Assembly (NCBI GenBank): GCA_964036155.1
Contig: OZ038422.1
Coordinates: 38,525,201-38,589,200 of the forward strand
Length of the DNA: 64,000 nucleotides
Direction: 5' to 3'
From: Diploscapter coronatus
Lineage: Eukaryota > Nematoda > Chromadorea > Rhabditida > Rhabditidae
Shown: in pieces, positions 18,576 to 30,700 of the stretch
How the letters are laid out: every line of letters begins with the position of its first letter
How positions within the stretch are numbered: position 1 is the stretch's first letter
Notes under the pieces: model-generated
The model's database searches: none
Told to the model about the DNA's origin: nothing
Seen by the model: the letters and a program-made list of their open reading frames with translations, nothing else
Position numbers and translations under genes: made by a program

Positions 18576-19732
18576 ACTGAAAATAAATCCAATTTTAAAC
18601 CGTAATCATGAATGATCACGTTGTTTAATTGTTTAAAAGTCAAAAATAAAAGATACATTGATTTGTCGTCAAAATCGTAAGAAAAGAGCCAATTTTACAA
18701 AGATTATTCTAGTTCTATACGAAATTATGAAAAATCACGTTGTCTAAAATGAGAAAAAATAAAATTAGAAAAGTTCGGATGTGCTCTCCAGCTGAATCGA
18801 TTTCTAGTGCACAAGTGTGTGGTGAAAAAATGAGCGTTAGAAAGGAAGAAAGGAGTGGAGAGAAGTAGAGAAGGACATAAAAAGAGAGAGAAGAGAAACA
18901 GAATGAAGGCTCTTTTTCTAATCTTTTTCCCTCTAACACAACCTCGATCTCTAGCGCTTGTCGACGTTTTTTCTTATCCAAATACTATTCCGCCCTGAAG
19001 ATGCTCTCTATTCTAGGTCCGAAGTTTCTCTCGTAGCGCTATTTTCTCCTAGTCTGGAGTCTCCTCCGTAATGCTTTGAATTTCCTCCCCCCAGCCTGGT
19101 CTTCCTCCCGCAGTGCTCTCATTTTTCGTCCTAGCCAGCGCGTATTAGCCGCAATTCTGTCAAATCTCACAACTCGCCGCATTTTTTCCTCTCAAATTTC
19201 ACGTTTTCTAGCAGTAGCAGTAGTAGTAGCGAAGAGGCATTTTTCAAGGGTTTCTGGAGATGATAAGTTTCAGGGAGAGATGAGAAAAAATCTCTTGGTA
19301 AAAGTATCTTCGCAAGATATAGTTTCTGAAAAGTAATCAGAAGCTAGGGGAGGCTGAAAGTTTAGTGAAGATCGGCCTTTGGAAGACTGTGGAAAAGACA
19401 GTTTTTGTCTTCTTACATTTTCAAGAGAGCTACTTTCCAGACTGCACCTTCTCTATGGATAATTGCCTGACCATTATCTGGATGACCTATTCAACTTTTG
19501 TCAAATCTATCCCCACATAAGTGCTCACTTTTATGACAAGTTTCGAGTCAAAAATCGATAAACTTTTACTTCATCAGAAGCTCCAAAATTAATTGAATTT
19601 TAAAAATGAATAAGCATCTTTCGAAAATATCGGAATTCACTCTCAAATCAGATTGCTAGAAAAATTGTATGGAAAAAATACATTTTCCAACGTCAATGTC
19701 TCAAAATACTCTAAAATTCTATGTCATTTTAC
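18576..19732. other. Non-coding stretch with pyrimidine-rich tracts on the RSPRY1 sense strand
   Basis: No coding exon is supported. 18815-18925 is almost pure purine on the plus strand (GAAAGGAAGAAAGG words), i.e. CT-rich on the RSPRY1 sense strand. 19000-19260 is C/T-rich on plus. It is either the RSPRY1 promoter/outron or an intron of the extended model. Confidence 0.35.
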
Positions 19733-21042
19733 CTAAATCCGAACCGATGAAAAAGTTTCTCTAGAAGGCAATAGTTGCAGCAGGAGACCCAAAGCGAACC
19801 AGAATAATCCTGCATTAGGTCTTGAAAATCATCGAAATCTTCGAAATCGGTCAAATCCAAGTGGGGTGCTTCGGTCATGTGTTTAGATGTTTAGATGAGA
19901 GAAATGATAAATCGTTCTAGAACATTAGAGAGGGAAGAGTCGAGTAATCAAGATGGAAAAGAAGCAGAAAAACGAAAAGATAGGGAAAAACAAGAGGGGA
20001 AAGAAATAAGTTCTGAGTGATAACAAAAATGAGAAAAAATAAGAGAAAGTAAGAAAGCAGAAGAATGAGAAAGTACGAAAATCATAGAGAGAAGAAAAGA
20101 AGTTAGACAAAAAATGATTACATGATTGGCGTTAACTGTCAACACGTGCATCGAATCGTCAGGCGCACGCTCTGTTCAGAAAGGGAATAGTATGGAAAAA
20201 TAGGAGGAAAAGAAAAAATGATAAGAAGAAATAGCATATAACTTAGAGAAACAAAGAAGGAAAAATTATCAGAAGAGAAATAGCGCATGAAAAGGAGAGT
20301 AGAAGAAAAACACGATAAAGAAATACCATAAGGAGTTATAGAGAAAGAGAAGGCTAATTAGAGAAGAAATAGTATTTTGAAGTAATAGATAAACGCAGAA
20401 GGTCATTATCAATGTTCTAAGCCGCCAAAATGTGAGACCTATAGCAATTTGGTGGTAAACATTATGAAAAAGAACATGGGGGAGTCTTTTTGAAAAATTA
20501 AATATCATCATTTCGAAGAAAGTGTTTTTGCTTTAATAAAAAATGCTGTTTCTTCGGAAAACATTGTTTCTAAAACAAAATAACGATGAACAAAGTTGTT
20601 TCTCTCAGCTTCATACGCTTTTTACCGAATAAAATGATTTTTGAACAAATTAAAGGAAACTAAGGGAACTATGCATTTTTCTTCAGAATATACAGTTTTC
20701 AGGAAAAATGATGAAATGTGTTGAAAATTTGTTCTCTCAAAACCAACATTATTTCCACGAATAAAGTGGCAAAAGTATGAAACCTCGCCACTCGATGAAA
20801 ATGAAGAAGAAGCAGCGTGAAGCAGGAGGGCATCAAATAATGAAACCGGCCTGCACATCAACACACCCAATGAGAGGCCGTTCAATAGGTTGAAAAGGTA
20901 AAAACCAAAATCAACTACTCCAGCCAGTTTTCCAGACCTAGCCTTCAGCGTGCGAATAGGGTGTTCCCTCTTACTCTCTAGGCATTCGCAGGCTGACTAA
21001 TGAAGGAAAGTCAAACTGACAGCCAAGGATGATGGTGTCCAT
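19733..21042 (-). CDS. Candidate upstream exons (N-terminal extension of RSPRY1 or a small separate gene)
   Basis: Three exon-like blocks on the minus strand. Block 20975-21042 begins ATG (MDTIILGCQ) and ends at a GTAAGA donor. Block 20784-20850 joins it in phase after a TGTGCAG acceptor (PVSLFDALLLHAASSS). Block 19733-19878 begins ATG (MTEAPHLDL, acidic DFEDFDDFQD) and ends at a GTAAAA donor, with 48 open codons. Spliced to the acceptor at 18577 it reads straight into MGTCLCK of RSPRY1 through an AG|T Ser codon. Human RSPRY1 also has residues before its MGNSC. I found no convincing acceptor for 19733-19878 (a 28-nt exon near 20145-20172 is possible), so the link between blocks is unproven. 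Confidence 0.4.
19920..20400. repeat. Degenerate ~45-bp periodic purine array with GAAATAGYAT motif
   Basis: The plus strand is purine-rich and carries GGAATAGTAT, GAAATAGCAT, GAAATAGCGC, GAAATACCAT and GAAATAGTAT at about 20186, 20228, 20277, 20320 and 20366, spaced 42-49 bp, often with TTAGAGAAA nearby. Similar text recurs at 24430-24830, 25860-26260 and 30490-30520. It looks like a decayed tandem repeat family. Confidence 0.4.
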
Positions 21043-21225
21043 ACTTGGTGGAATGATTTGATAATTGAAGAGTAAAATATGAACGTTTACAGAGTAGCAC
21101 CAAGTCTGAAATATGCTCAAACATTAACTAATGTGTGTGCTTATTGATATGAAATAGATGAATAACTTGTTTCCCTTGTAAATAATTTAACTTTTTCTTC
21201 TATATTTTTAAAACTCTTTTATCAT

Positions 21226-21576
21226 ATGATAGGAAGTGATCCGATGAATATTTGGCATGAGTCATTGACCTTGAGAAAAGGTAAATACTTCAGAAAGGAT
21301 ATTTGGACGATAGGAGTCATCTTCGACGAAATGTGCATTGCACCGAAAGATATGTTCGACGACATTTTGGATATTCGCACGAAGGTCGACAAAGGGGATC
21401 TACTCAGCTTGCCAAGAAGATTTTCAGAAGCGGTAAGTTATATTTAGACATAGACGACTGATATGATTGGATAAGTTTAGGACAACAAATGGCTGAACAA
21501 GATGGTAACTAAAAATCCGGATAATCGCATGACTTCGGGTCAGGTTTACGGAGAAGCTCGCGGGAAGCCTTTCTAA
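21226..21576 (+). pseudogene. Kinase remnant: C-terminal lobe only
   Basis: Two exons (to 21432, then 21482-21576) encode the end of a protein kinase: DIWTIGVIFDEM (subdomain IX, with the invariant Asp), then DNKWLNKMVTKNPDNRM and a stop. The activation-segment APE region is degenerate (DPMNIWHES). The glycine loop, catalytic Lys, HRD and DFG are absent, and no upstream exon was found. The single intron falls at the same codon position as the last intron of the intact kinase 1.6 kb downstream (DNWAIGIIFYEL, DEDWLDKMTALYPNQRM), so the two are tandem duplicates. An AATAAA at 21650 is retained. It cannot be catalytic. Whether it is transcribed is unknown. Confidence 0.75.
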
Positions 21577-21755
21577 GAATAACAAACTGCATTTTTATCT
21601 CTGTGAATATTTTTCTCAAAGAGTCTTCATAAATTGTATATAAAGTTTCAATAAAGCTGATATGTTAAAATCGTATAATTTTAACTGATTTGTCAGAAAG
21701 AGTCATGAAATGAAACGGTGCCAGTTCTATCAAGTAGTCAGATCCGTCACCATCG

Positions 21756-21838
21756 CATCGGAAACCTCCCGCTGCCTTCCGTCGGGAAGAAATAGTATTG
21801 AAAACGAGAGAGCAAAAGAAAGCGGGAGGTTCCCGATG
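21756..21838. repeat. 83-bp foldback hairpin
   Basis: Arms 21756-21773 (CATCGGAAACCTCCCGCT) and 21821-21838 match as inverted repeats at 17 of 18 positions. The loop contains GAAATAGTATTG, a motif shared with other hairpins in the window. No target-site duplication was seen. It lies between the two kinase genes. Confidence 0.6.
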
Positions 21839-22177
21839 TGTTGATAGATACGGTCATAAATCAAATAAAGAAATTCCCTCTATCGTTCACTGCCATTTTG
21901 CAAGTAAGCAATTGCCATAAGATTAGCAATGCTTTGAAATGCCAAAGCATGGAGTCCGACTACATATTACAGCATTCGACCTCGCAGATCAATAATTACA
22001 ATCGAATTTCGAAACTCCATCACTTTACCAGCTTTTTGGAAGTCGCTTAATTTCTTACTATTCATTATTCTCCTTCCCTATGAAATCTATTTAGTGTTAG
22101 ACTAAATAACCCTTCAACAGGTAAGTTGCAGGTTAATTGGACGAGTCTCTACATTAAAGAATATTTCCAGTGCTACC

Positions 22178-23340
22178 ATGAATTCTGGTGACATTTTCGC
22201 GAGTCCCAAGGGCAAGTACGAAATCGAACGACGACTGGGTAATGGTGCATTTGGTATTGTCTATCTCACCAAGTTCCGTCCACCAAACAATTTCTCGAGA
22301 TCCGAGAAGATTGCTGTCAAGAAAGTCGAAATCAATAACAATCCCGACTATATGGACATCGGATCGTGTTTGCAAGAGGCCCGGATCATGAAGCAGTTTT
22401 CTGATCAATCTCGGAACAACCACATCGTTCAGTACTTCGAATCGTTTATTAGAGGAGGTATTTTGGAATTTTTTTTTTGCGAAAATCAATGAATTGCAGA
22501 ATGGCGAAATGCCTTGTTACAGAGGGAGAGTAGGCAGAGATAGTGTGGAAAAGAGAATTGCGGCATTTCACCAAATAGACGAATGAATTTTGTCATTTCA
22601 CCATTTACAGGTTGCCTGTACATTGCCATGGAGTACTGCTCGAATGGGGACTTGGCGAGTCGGATTGAAGATAAACGCGAAACAGGTACTATATTTTTCG
22701 ATTTTTCGTCACTTGGATTAAATTTAGCTCTGAGGGTTAAAATGATAAGAACCAAATTTAAAACAATTTAGAGTATGCTTATAGGAAGTCGATTCAACCG
22801 TTCGGTCATCTATGACTACATCTATCAAATTGCCAATGGAATTGAGGCGCTACATCGATTCGGCATCGTGCATCGCGACTTGAAACCTGCGAATATTTTA
22901 ATGGACCGCGAAGGGAACAGAGATATGCTCAAAATAACCGACTTCGGATTAGCAAAGTTATTGAATAACCAAAAATCTGGTAGATATTACCCGAGATTCT
23001 ACGGAACTCCCCTCTACATGGCACCGGAACAGGAAGATGGTGAACCATGCACCAAAGCAGTCGATAACTGGGCGATTGGGATCATCTTCTACGAGCTCGC
23101 CATCGCTCCTGATGAGTTTATGGATCAAGAACGATATTCTATCATCAACAACCACAGGGATAGCCTGCCCGATAGGTTTCCCGAAGAGGTGATTATTGTT
23201 AATTCCTTGAATAATTTGATCAAATAAGCTAATTTTAGGATGAAGATTGGCTCGACAAGATGACCGCATTATATCCAAACCAGAGGATGAGTCCACACAA
23301 TATCAAAGCGACCGCCAGAAGAAGGAGGACTAATTCGTAG
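22178..23340 (+). CDS. Small serine/threonine protein kinase
   Basis: Exons 22178-22457, 22611-22685, 22785-23188 and 23239-23340 give 861 nt, 286 aa, hardly more than a catalytic domain. All key motifs are intact: glycine loop GNGAFGIVY, AVKK lysine, gatekeeper/hinge IAMEYCSNGDL, catalytic HRDLKPAN, DFG in KITDFGLAK, GTPLYMAPEQ and DNWAIGI. The HRDLKPAN lysine marks it as Ser/Thr. The overall look is NEK/calmodulin-kinase-like, but I cannot place it in a subfamily. A TTTCCAG acceptor lies 7 nt before the ATG. AATAAA at 23406 fits the 3' end. Partial tandem duplicate upstream at 21226. Likely a lineage-expanded kinase; its substrate is unknown. Confidence 0.88.
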
Positions 23341-26322
23341 TTCTCTTTTAACTTTGATGATAGAACATTCGAGGTTTCATAGTTTTATCTTCAAAATTCG
23401 CTGAGAATAAAGAATTTTAAAATGATTTATGATGCTTTTCAAACCAAAATGAAAAGAGATCCCTCTTTGTTAGTGGCTAGTAATCAGTTCAAAAATCAAG
23501 ACCTGTATTTTACTATCGTAAAGGTGTCTGCAGCCAGAATTTCTCTATGCTTCAATATATGATGAGAGAATGTATGCAGACGAGCAGAAATAGCGTGATT
23601 TCCTTCCGGAAGAGGTGTTTAGTGCAAAAACAAATCACTTTAGCAGAGGAAATAACGAAATTCTAACAAATTTTAGGATTCTTGAGCTTCTTCTAATGAA
23701 AAATATTGCATCTGCCAAAATTACAATTGTTTCAACTATTTTTTAAGACAGACGAAAAATGAATGAATTTTGAGAATGATATCGAGTTATAGAATTTTTT
23801 AAACATATTAGTTGAGTTCGAAGAAAAGTGAAATAAAATTTAATGAAGTCCAGTTTGTAGATATTGGCAGAATCTTACAGAAATCCTTGCAACATATGGA
23901 TTTATAAGGATTATGAATTAGTGAGAGTCATGAAAAAGGCACGAAAAGAATGTCTTTGTTTGAGGATTAAAATTCCGAAAAATAAAATTGAAACTGGAAG
24001 AGGTGAAAAGTGAATTCTCACTTTCATAATAGGTTTGCTGCAAGCATTGATAGCCATCGAAAGTGTCTTTGGAAAAATAGTGCGGAAAACGAGAGAAAGA
24101 GGAATTATACAAGAGAAAAAAGAAACGAAGATAAACTTGTGAATGGAAAGATAAAAAAGAGGAGGCGAAGCTTTAAAAATGTACAAATTTGGAGAGTCCA
24201 AAGTCAGGAAAATTGTACCAAGATTTTTTTCATTTTTTGCAGAGAAAAGTACAAAAACATGATACCATTCAGTTTTCAGTAATCCAAAAGAATAAAAACA
24301 TGTATAAAAGGCAGTTACTGCCCTCTTGAAAGGGTTAGAGAAAAAATAATGTATCAGTATCCAAATTTTAGATGTCGAAAAGTTGAAAAATATCATGAGT
24401 GGTAGAAGTAGTATGAAAATTTAGTGAAAATAAAGTCAGATAAATAGCACGAAGTAGAGAAAGGCAGGAAAAATATCATGGAAAGGGAAAATAGCATAGA
24501 TTAGAGAGATAGAAAATGCCATTGGCATGAAATGCGATTGTATGAATGAATGATGGTACGAGAGATGAGAGAATATAGAAACAAGCCTGTAGATGATTGT
24601 AGGAGTGAAAGGGAGACGCAAAGTGGCTTTGTAGAGAGGAGGGAAAAGAGAATTAAAGAAAAATGAAAAAGAAAGCTAGAATTGAAGAGAAAAAGTAAAA
24701 GAAAGTGTAAGAAAATTAAGGAGCGAAAGAAGCAGAGAGTAATAAAAAGCGAGAAGAAAATAGTGAAATAAAAGAGTTAAAAAGAAAATAAAGAGTAATA
24801 GAGTAAAGGTAATACCATCTAGTTAAAATGAGAAAAACTGCAAAGCGAACATCGAAAACACTGGTTCTCCTCTCCCTTTGATTACTTCCAAACTGACCGG
24901 CTACCGGTCTTCGTACATTACTAAACATTTCACAAAACCACGTCATTTGCGAATGCAGAATGCAAGAAAGCGTGAATTTTGAAGGTTTCTGATTGTGTGG
25001 AAAACTGATAAGTTAGTGGAGTGAAAATAGGTCATACTGAAAACATAATAATATGGCTGAAACATAGATGATGGAGCGTGAATTTTGAAGTTTTCGTGTC
25101 AGAAGTGTTAAATAATAATGCTTTCACAGTTGATTGAACGAAAAAGAAACGTTTGGATCATATAAGATTTAGTCATGAAACAGCTGAAACGGAATTTGAT
25201 TAATTTTAGTATGTTTATACAAATCGACTGAAAAGATGAATAGAATGATAGTAAAGAAATTCAAAAACATAAATTCATGTCAATTATATCTTCACTGACA
25301 ATAATAAAATAGCGCAGATTAGCAATAGTTCGTGATTACTCATTCAATGACGCTGCATTCGACGGCAAATTCGCAAAAGTATGATCGTGAACACTATGCG
25401 GGAAACTAGTTCCCTGATAATTCTCGCTTGAAACATATTCGAGTGCTTGTTTTCAAGCTCCTTAATTCAAAGTGAACCCACACTCAAAATCATAAATTAT
25501 GCTCTGAAATTTCAAGTTCGAGTTGCAAATTGCCTTTTCACCTTTCAAATTTCAAGGTTTTCAAAAATCGAATAAAAATCAAAAAAATAAAACCGGCTCG
25601 AATAATTTTCGAATTTTCGGGTTCGGGTAATTTCTGAGTCAGACATTTTACATCAACGTCAAGACAAAAATCGGAAACTGTCAACTAATTTCAAAGTTTT
25701 TCGATGTTATCGTTCGATGTGAAGAAAAAATCGCAAAATTATCGACCGTCGTCGATGTTTTCTTTTTTTAATTTTGCAGAAACTTTTAGATTCTAGCTTT
25801 CTTTACTGGGTAAATGGCATTAATGGGAAATTGATGTAAAATTTTTGATAAGACGAGGAAATAGAAAAAGAAAATGGAGAGATAGAGGGTAGTTCCTAAT
25901 TAGAGGAGATAAAAAGAAAAAATTTGAACAAAGAAATAGTATTTCAAAAGTTAGATAGTTCAGAGAAATAAATAAAAATAACTCGAAATTTAACATCATG
26001 CTCGCGCGATTTACAGATCGAATTTGCATTATGAGGGCGGGTCTTTGTTTGTGGATAGTTCAGTGAACAAGAAAAACTTGGAAAAGAAGGACTTAGAGAA
26101 AGAAAAATTAGCTATAAAATACAATGGATTAATGAGAGAATTAAAGAAGAAAAGAATACAATTAGAGAAAAGAACCGATTAGAGATTCAGAAAGAAAAAT
26201 TAAAATAGAGAGACCAAGTTTCGTTGAGCTTTAGAGAAGCAGACTTTCACAGAGAATGAGATTAACGAGAGATTATGTTATTTTGAGAGTTTGCAAAGAA
26301 ATCGAGCAAACAATCGACGCAC
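23341..26322. other. 3-kb gene-free region rich in purine tracts
   Basis: No coding exon is supported. 24420-24830 and 25855-26265 are purine-rich on plus, with GAAATAG(T/C)AT and TTAGAGA words. 25500-25800 is A/T-rich with several TTTTCAAAAAT-like words. TGAAACATA occurs at 25058 and 25429. Kinase 3' sequence occupies the first ~75 bp (AATAAA at 23406). Confidence 0.45.
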
Positions 26323-26485
26323 CTGTGTTGTCCCTTTGCTTGTGGCGACCAGGCGCAAAACCGGCTCGAATACGGCACTAGGCCAACTGTGAATAAGTCC
26401 GCTCACAGGCAGGTTGGGCGCGCTCTCGAATGCCCGGAGCGATGGTCACTTGCCAGTTGACGTTCCGGCCGTTCTGTTTAATGAT
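26323..26485 (-). pseudogene. Orphan exon-like GC-rich island
   Basis: The 163-bp block is bounded on the minus strand by a good acceptor (ATTTTTCAG) and donor (GTGCGT) and is far more GC-rich than its surroundings. One frame reads NGRNVNWQVTIAPG at the start and stops later. Another reads APNLPVSGLIHSWPSAVFEP to the donor but contains a TGA upstream. No single frame is open throughout. I recognise no family. A 9-nt micro-exon-like block (GCACATCAG, 27463-27471) with acceptor and donor lies upstream. It may be a frameshifted remnant or an exon of an unannotated transcript. Confidence 0.4.
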
Positions 26486-27796
26486 CTGAAAAATGAGTAA
26501 TCCTGGGCTTAGAGGAAATTACGAATAAATGAAGTCAACTTCATAAACTTCTGGTTACCATTGCAGGACATTTTGAATGATATTTTAAACTTTGAAATCT
26601 CCATAAATGCGTCAAAAATTTTAAAACGCCATATCTGATTTTCCTCAAAGATTTTTAGATATACGAATTATCAGACCTTGCTCAAATCTTCGAAGTCATT
26701 TTCTCACGATCTAAAAACTCAAATAGAAGAGTCGATCTCCATGAAAAATCATGAGAAAGCAAGAAAAGCACTATCAAAGATCCGAACAAAGCTAATATAT
26801 TCGTAAGATCGTACTTGAATCTGAAATGAACAGAAAATAAACAATTCACAAATCACGATATCGAATGTTAGGCACCAAACTTCAAATTAGTATTTTCTCA
26901 TTTTCAGTTTCACAGATTTTATTCTTAAAAATTTCAGATTTTGGCGAGAAAAATAAAAAAAAACGATAAAATGGAATTATTGACATACTGACAACAGTAC
27001 TAAATGTTCGTAAGGATGAATTTTTGGCAAATTAAAAACATTCCGGCATTTTTAAGATCCTATGGTTTAACATAGGTTATTTATAATTTTCCAAAAATTT
27101 TCAAATAAAAACGATGATACATTGCAATATATTCTAATTTGAAAAAAAAACGGAAAGTTCACTTTTAACTCGATTTCCATTTGTGATAAGTTAAAATTTG
27201 GCATTGATGAAGAGTAAATAGATCAATTAAAAGTGATGAAACGGTGTTATCGAAAAAAATGACTAAGGCCGAAAATTTTCATTATTTCAGCACTTTCAAA
27301 CTTGGCCCACTGCAGTTTCCACCCTTGTTTCTTTTCCCATGCTATTTTCCGAAAGAGGATGGGAACTATAAGGGGTCTCAAAAGTTTATACCAATAAAAT
27401 AAGATCAAAGAAGTTTCCCAATCATAATAAAAAGATCAACTTCGAAACAACATACCTGATGTGCCTGCACAAAAATAAGAATAAATCGATCAAATATTAC
27501 CAACGATCACTGATAAGTATGAAATAAGTGCAGGGAAGAAATCTTATCCTATTTGTAGGTAAAAATGCCTGACGCCCAAAAAATGTTAGGGCTATACAAA
27601 TTCAGAATTTTGTTCGGTTCTTATCCGATTTTACTTGCTCTATAGAAATTATAAGAATTTAAAGCATCTATTTCATTTTTGTCACAAAAGAAGTTCTTTC
27701 AAACTAAATGATCTCATCGAGATTCGTTAATTGCAAAGAAAATACTGAATATTGCATAGTTCCTTTACGAGTAGATTTGGCCACCTTTGCATGTTT
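26486..27796. other. Spacer between the orphan exon and the SIN3 3' end
   Basis: A/T-rich and non-coding apart from the possible 9-nt exon at 27463-27471. It holds an imperfect foldback at 27306-27375 (left arm CCCACTGCAGTTTCCACCC) whose loop has CTATTTTCC, i.e. GGAAAATAG on the other strand, the inner motif shared with hairpins at 32.4 and 51.7 kb. Confidence 0.4.
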
Positions 27797-30700
27797 CTAT
27801 GTCTTCCTGGTGTAGACCAAATATGACAGCCACGGGAAGTTGGGATGCTTGAATCTGCTGGCGGTGGAATTCTCGCTCAGCAGCGCGCATTTGCCCTTCT
27901 CGCGACGCAGCAGCTTTGCCCGCTCGTGACGACGCAGGAACGCAGCTTTTTGGAGTTCCAGCTGAAAGTATTCAATTTTTATAAATATAATGGAAACAAT
28001 CAATTTGGTCTATTTTTATGAAAACATAGCAATCATTCGAAACATAAAAGCATAAATGAAGCATTTTCAGAAATTTGAAGCATGTATATAACATTCTCAT
28101 AAATTTAATCTTCAAATGCTTATCAGTTAACAACTTTTCAAATTAGAAAACCTTACCCTTTTACTCTTGTCGATTTTCCTCTTTTTGATGAGGCCTTCAA
28201 CCGTGCCGCCGATCATTTTCGCCTTCCCGGAAGCAATTTGATATTTGCAGTCGAAAGTCGCGAAATCGTCCTGAGAAAAATGATATAAGTTTCAGGAAAT
28301 AACAATAAATTTATCATTTAATTTAAAGAAATTGACTATGTCTTTCTGGAATCGAATGGTTTTATATCGGTTTAAAAATCGTAATTTCATGAAATCTACC
28401 TGACTGAATCCCTTGGTCTTGCGCAATCTAACATTTCGTTTCAGGAAGCATTTGGTGGCTGCTGAAAATTCACTTTTTGCGCTTTTTAGTTCAACAGATT
28501 TTGACCTTCAGTGTCCGTATTCGTAAACGCATTGAGAAGGCTCCCGATGCGTTTATGAATGCGGGCACAGATTGCTTAATTCGTTTTTCGGTAATAAATG
28601 AAAGGTTGAAAACATCAAAATATCTTACGTCGTTTAGTACCGGTCTCCTTTTTAGCGTCATTCTTGGAGTCTTCCTTCTCGTCCTTTACAGCCTCGTCAG
28701 ACTCGCCCAATTGCTCGCCCGATGTCTCCTCAGTCATTTCCGAGCCTTTGTCTTTGTCGACTGCATTCGTCGAGGGAGGGTCGTCGATCTGAAATTTTTT
28801 ATCCTCAGATTTAGCAATATGATGATGAGAGCACAAATTTTCCTTCTTCATAATAAACAACACTCAGAGAAGTTTTCAATTTAGCAGGATTCTTTTCCGA
28901 TTTTTTTCTGATACGTTTCAAAAGAATATTAAATATCCTCAGGAAGGAAGCCGTTTATTGAACTCAAGATATTCATTCAATTTTCAAAAATTGATTTTTG
29001 AAAAAAAATTTCTCACCTCAGTTTCAGTATCGACCAACTCGACCGTGACAATAGGTTTCTCTTCATTAATCACATAGACCAAGAAGCAGTTCTTGCAGTT
29101 CAACTTCGTCTCGGAAACCTGTTTGTATTCCGCTTCAATCCTGAAAAAACTACTAGATATCTAAGTCTAGAAGAGCTTGATATAAACAAATCAGATCCTA
29201 AATCGCCGAAAAGTAATATCGGAAAAATAAGAAGAAACAACAAGTTTTGGCCAAATTTCTTTAAAATGGCCTATTGAGAAGCGATTTTTATCGAACATTT
29301 CGTATGCGTTTCAAAATTTTCAAGATATCAATTTGTATTTGTGATTGTGAATATATCCTAGAATGAAAAATCAACTCACGTATTTTTCCGATCACTTCTG
29401 TCGTAGACCGATGGAGGTTTCTCCATGCGAAACTTGTCGTATTGCTTCAGAGTTTCGAAACAGTCTGGAAAATCACATTTTAAGGAGATTTTTGTTTAAC
29501 TTTCTCAATTTGTTAAACCGAAAAACCTAATTTACCCGCATCATTTGCCAGGGATACAAGTGATTTGGCGATGAGAGCGATCAATTTGTCCATCGTGAAG
29601 ACAACGTAGCCATCCACTGGGAATTTCATTCTGAAAAATAAAATTTTTTAAAATGGTTTGAAAATGAAAAATGTAAGCTTCATGGCATAGTAATAAAATG
29701 AAAAAGAAGAAGTCTGTAATTTGTATGATGGTTAGTTTCCAATTCAAATCATTGAATATCTTGGATAATTTAAAATATTGATTGTATGTTTCAAAAAATC
29801 GGTAAAAACGAATTAAAAGCAGTAGACACTGGATTTGATGCTTCCACAACAATTTCATAGAATAATAACCAGACGTCTGATAATGACCTGATATTGTCCT
29901 CGAATTGCGACAGCTCGATGGACGAATCGAGCAGGTTCTTGATCTCGTTCAACACTTCCTGGTACAGGCTCGTTGGATCGCGGACTGGGGGCTAAATTTG
30001 AAAAAAATCTTCCTATTCCTCTTGAAATATGTTTCAGCATTGTCTCATATTCTTTTACAAACTTCCCGTAATTAGTTGCCTTTTCTGTTTGCTTCCATAT
30101 AGAGTAAAAAGTTGTAAAATGCATCGGAAATTAAATGTTTCAATTTTCCTTATTAGACTCTTGAATCGTTTGAAAACCAGTTCGTAGAGAAGAATTTTCA
30201 TAATGATAAATTAATACAGAATAAAGTTTGCCTTGATAATCCTAAGTCCATTATTCGCATCACTGGCGATCATCTCGTCGCCCTGAATGCCTTTTCCGTG
30301 CTTTTTGTAGAGTTCCACCTGTTTTTCGCGAATCAGCAATTCTTCCTGAAACTTTATTTTTGAATTGTTGAAACGGATATTTCTTTGAGATTTAAGGTAG
30401 TTAAGAAAAGGAGCTATTTCTAATCTAAATAACGTATAAAATAAATCACGAATTTTAGTAAATAATTAACGGATGATGAAAGGAGGAGAGGGAGAGTAAG
30501 GGAAATAGTATTAGCCAGAGAGAGTTTCATTCGCTACTTTAGTAACAACCTAGATGAGAAATGGGAACCTCGATTGGCAATTGAATTCGGCAAATGGATT
30601 GTAACAATTTTGAAATTTATAAACATTGAAAAAACGCTCACCTTGTACTCCCTGATCATGACGGCGTGTTTGGCTTTAATTCTGCCCAATCGCTCACAAA

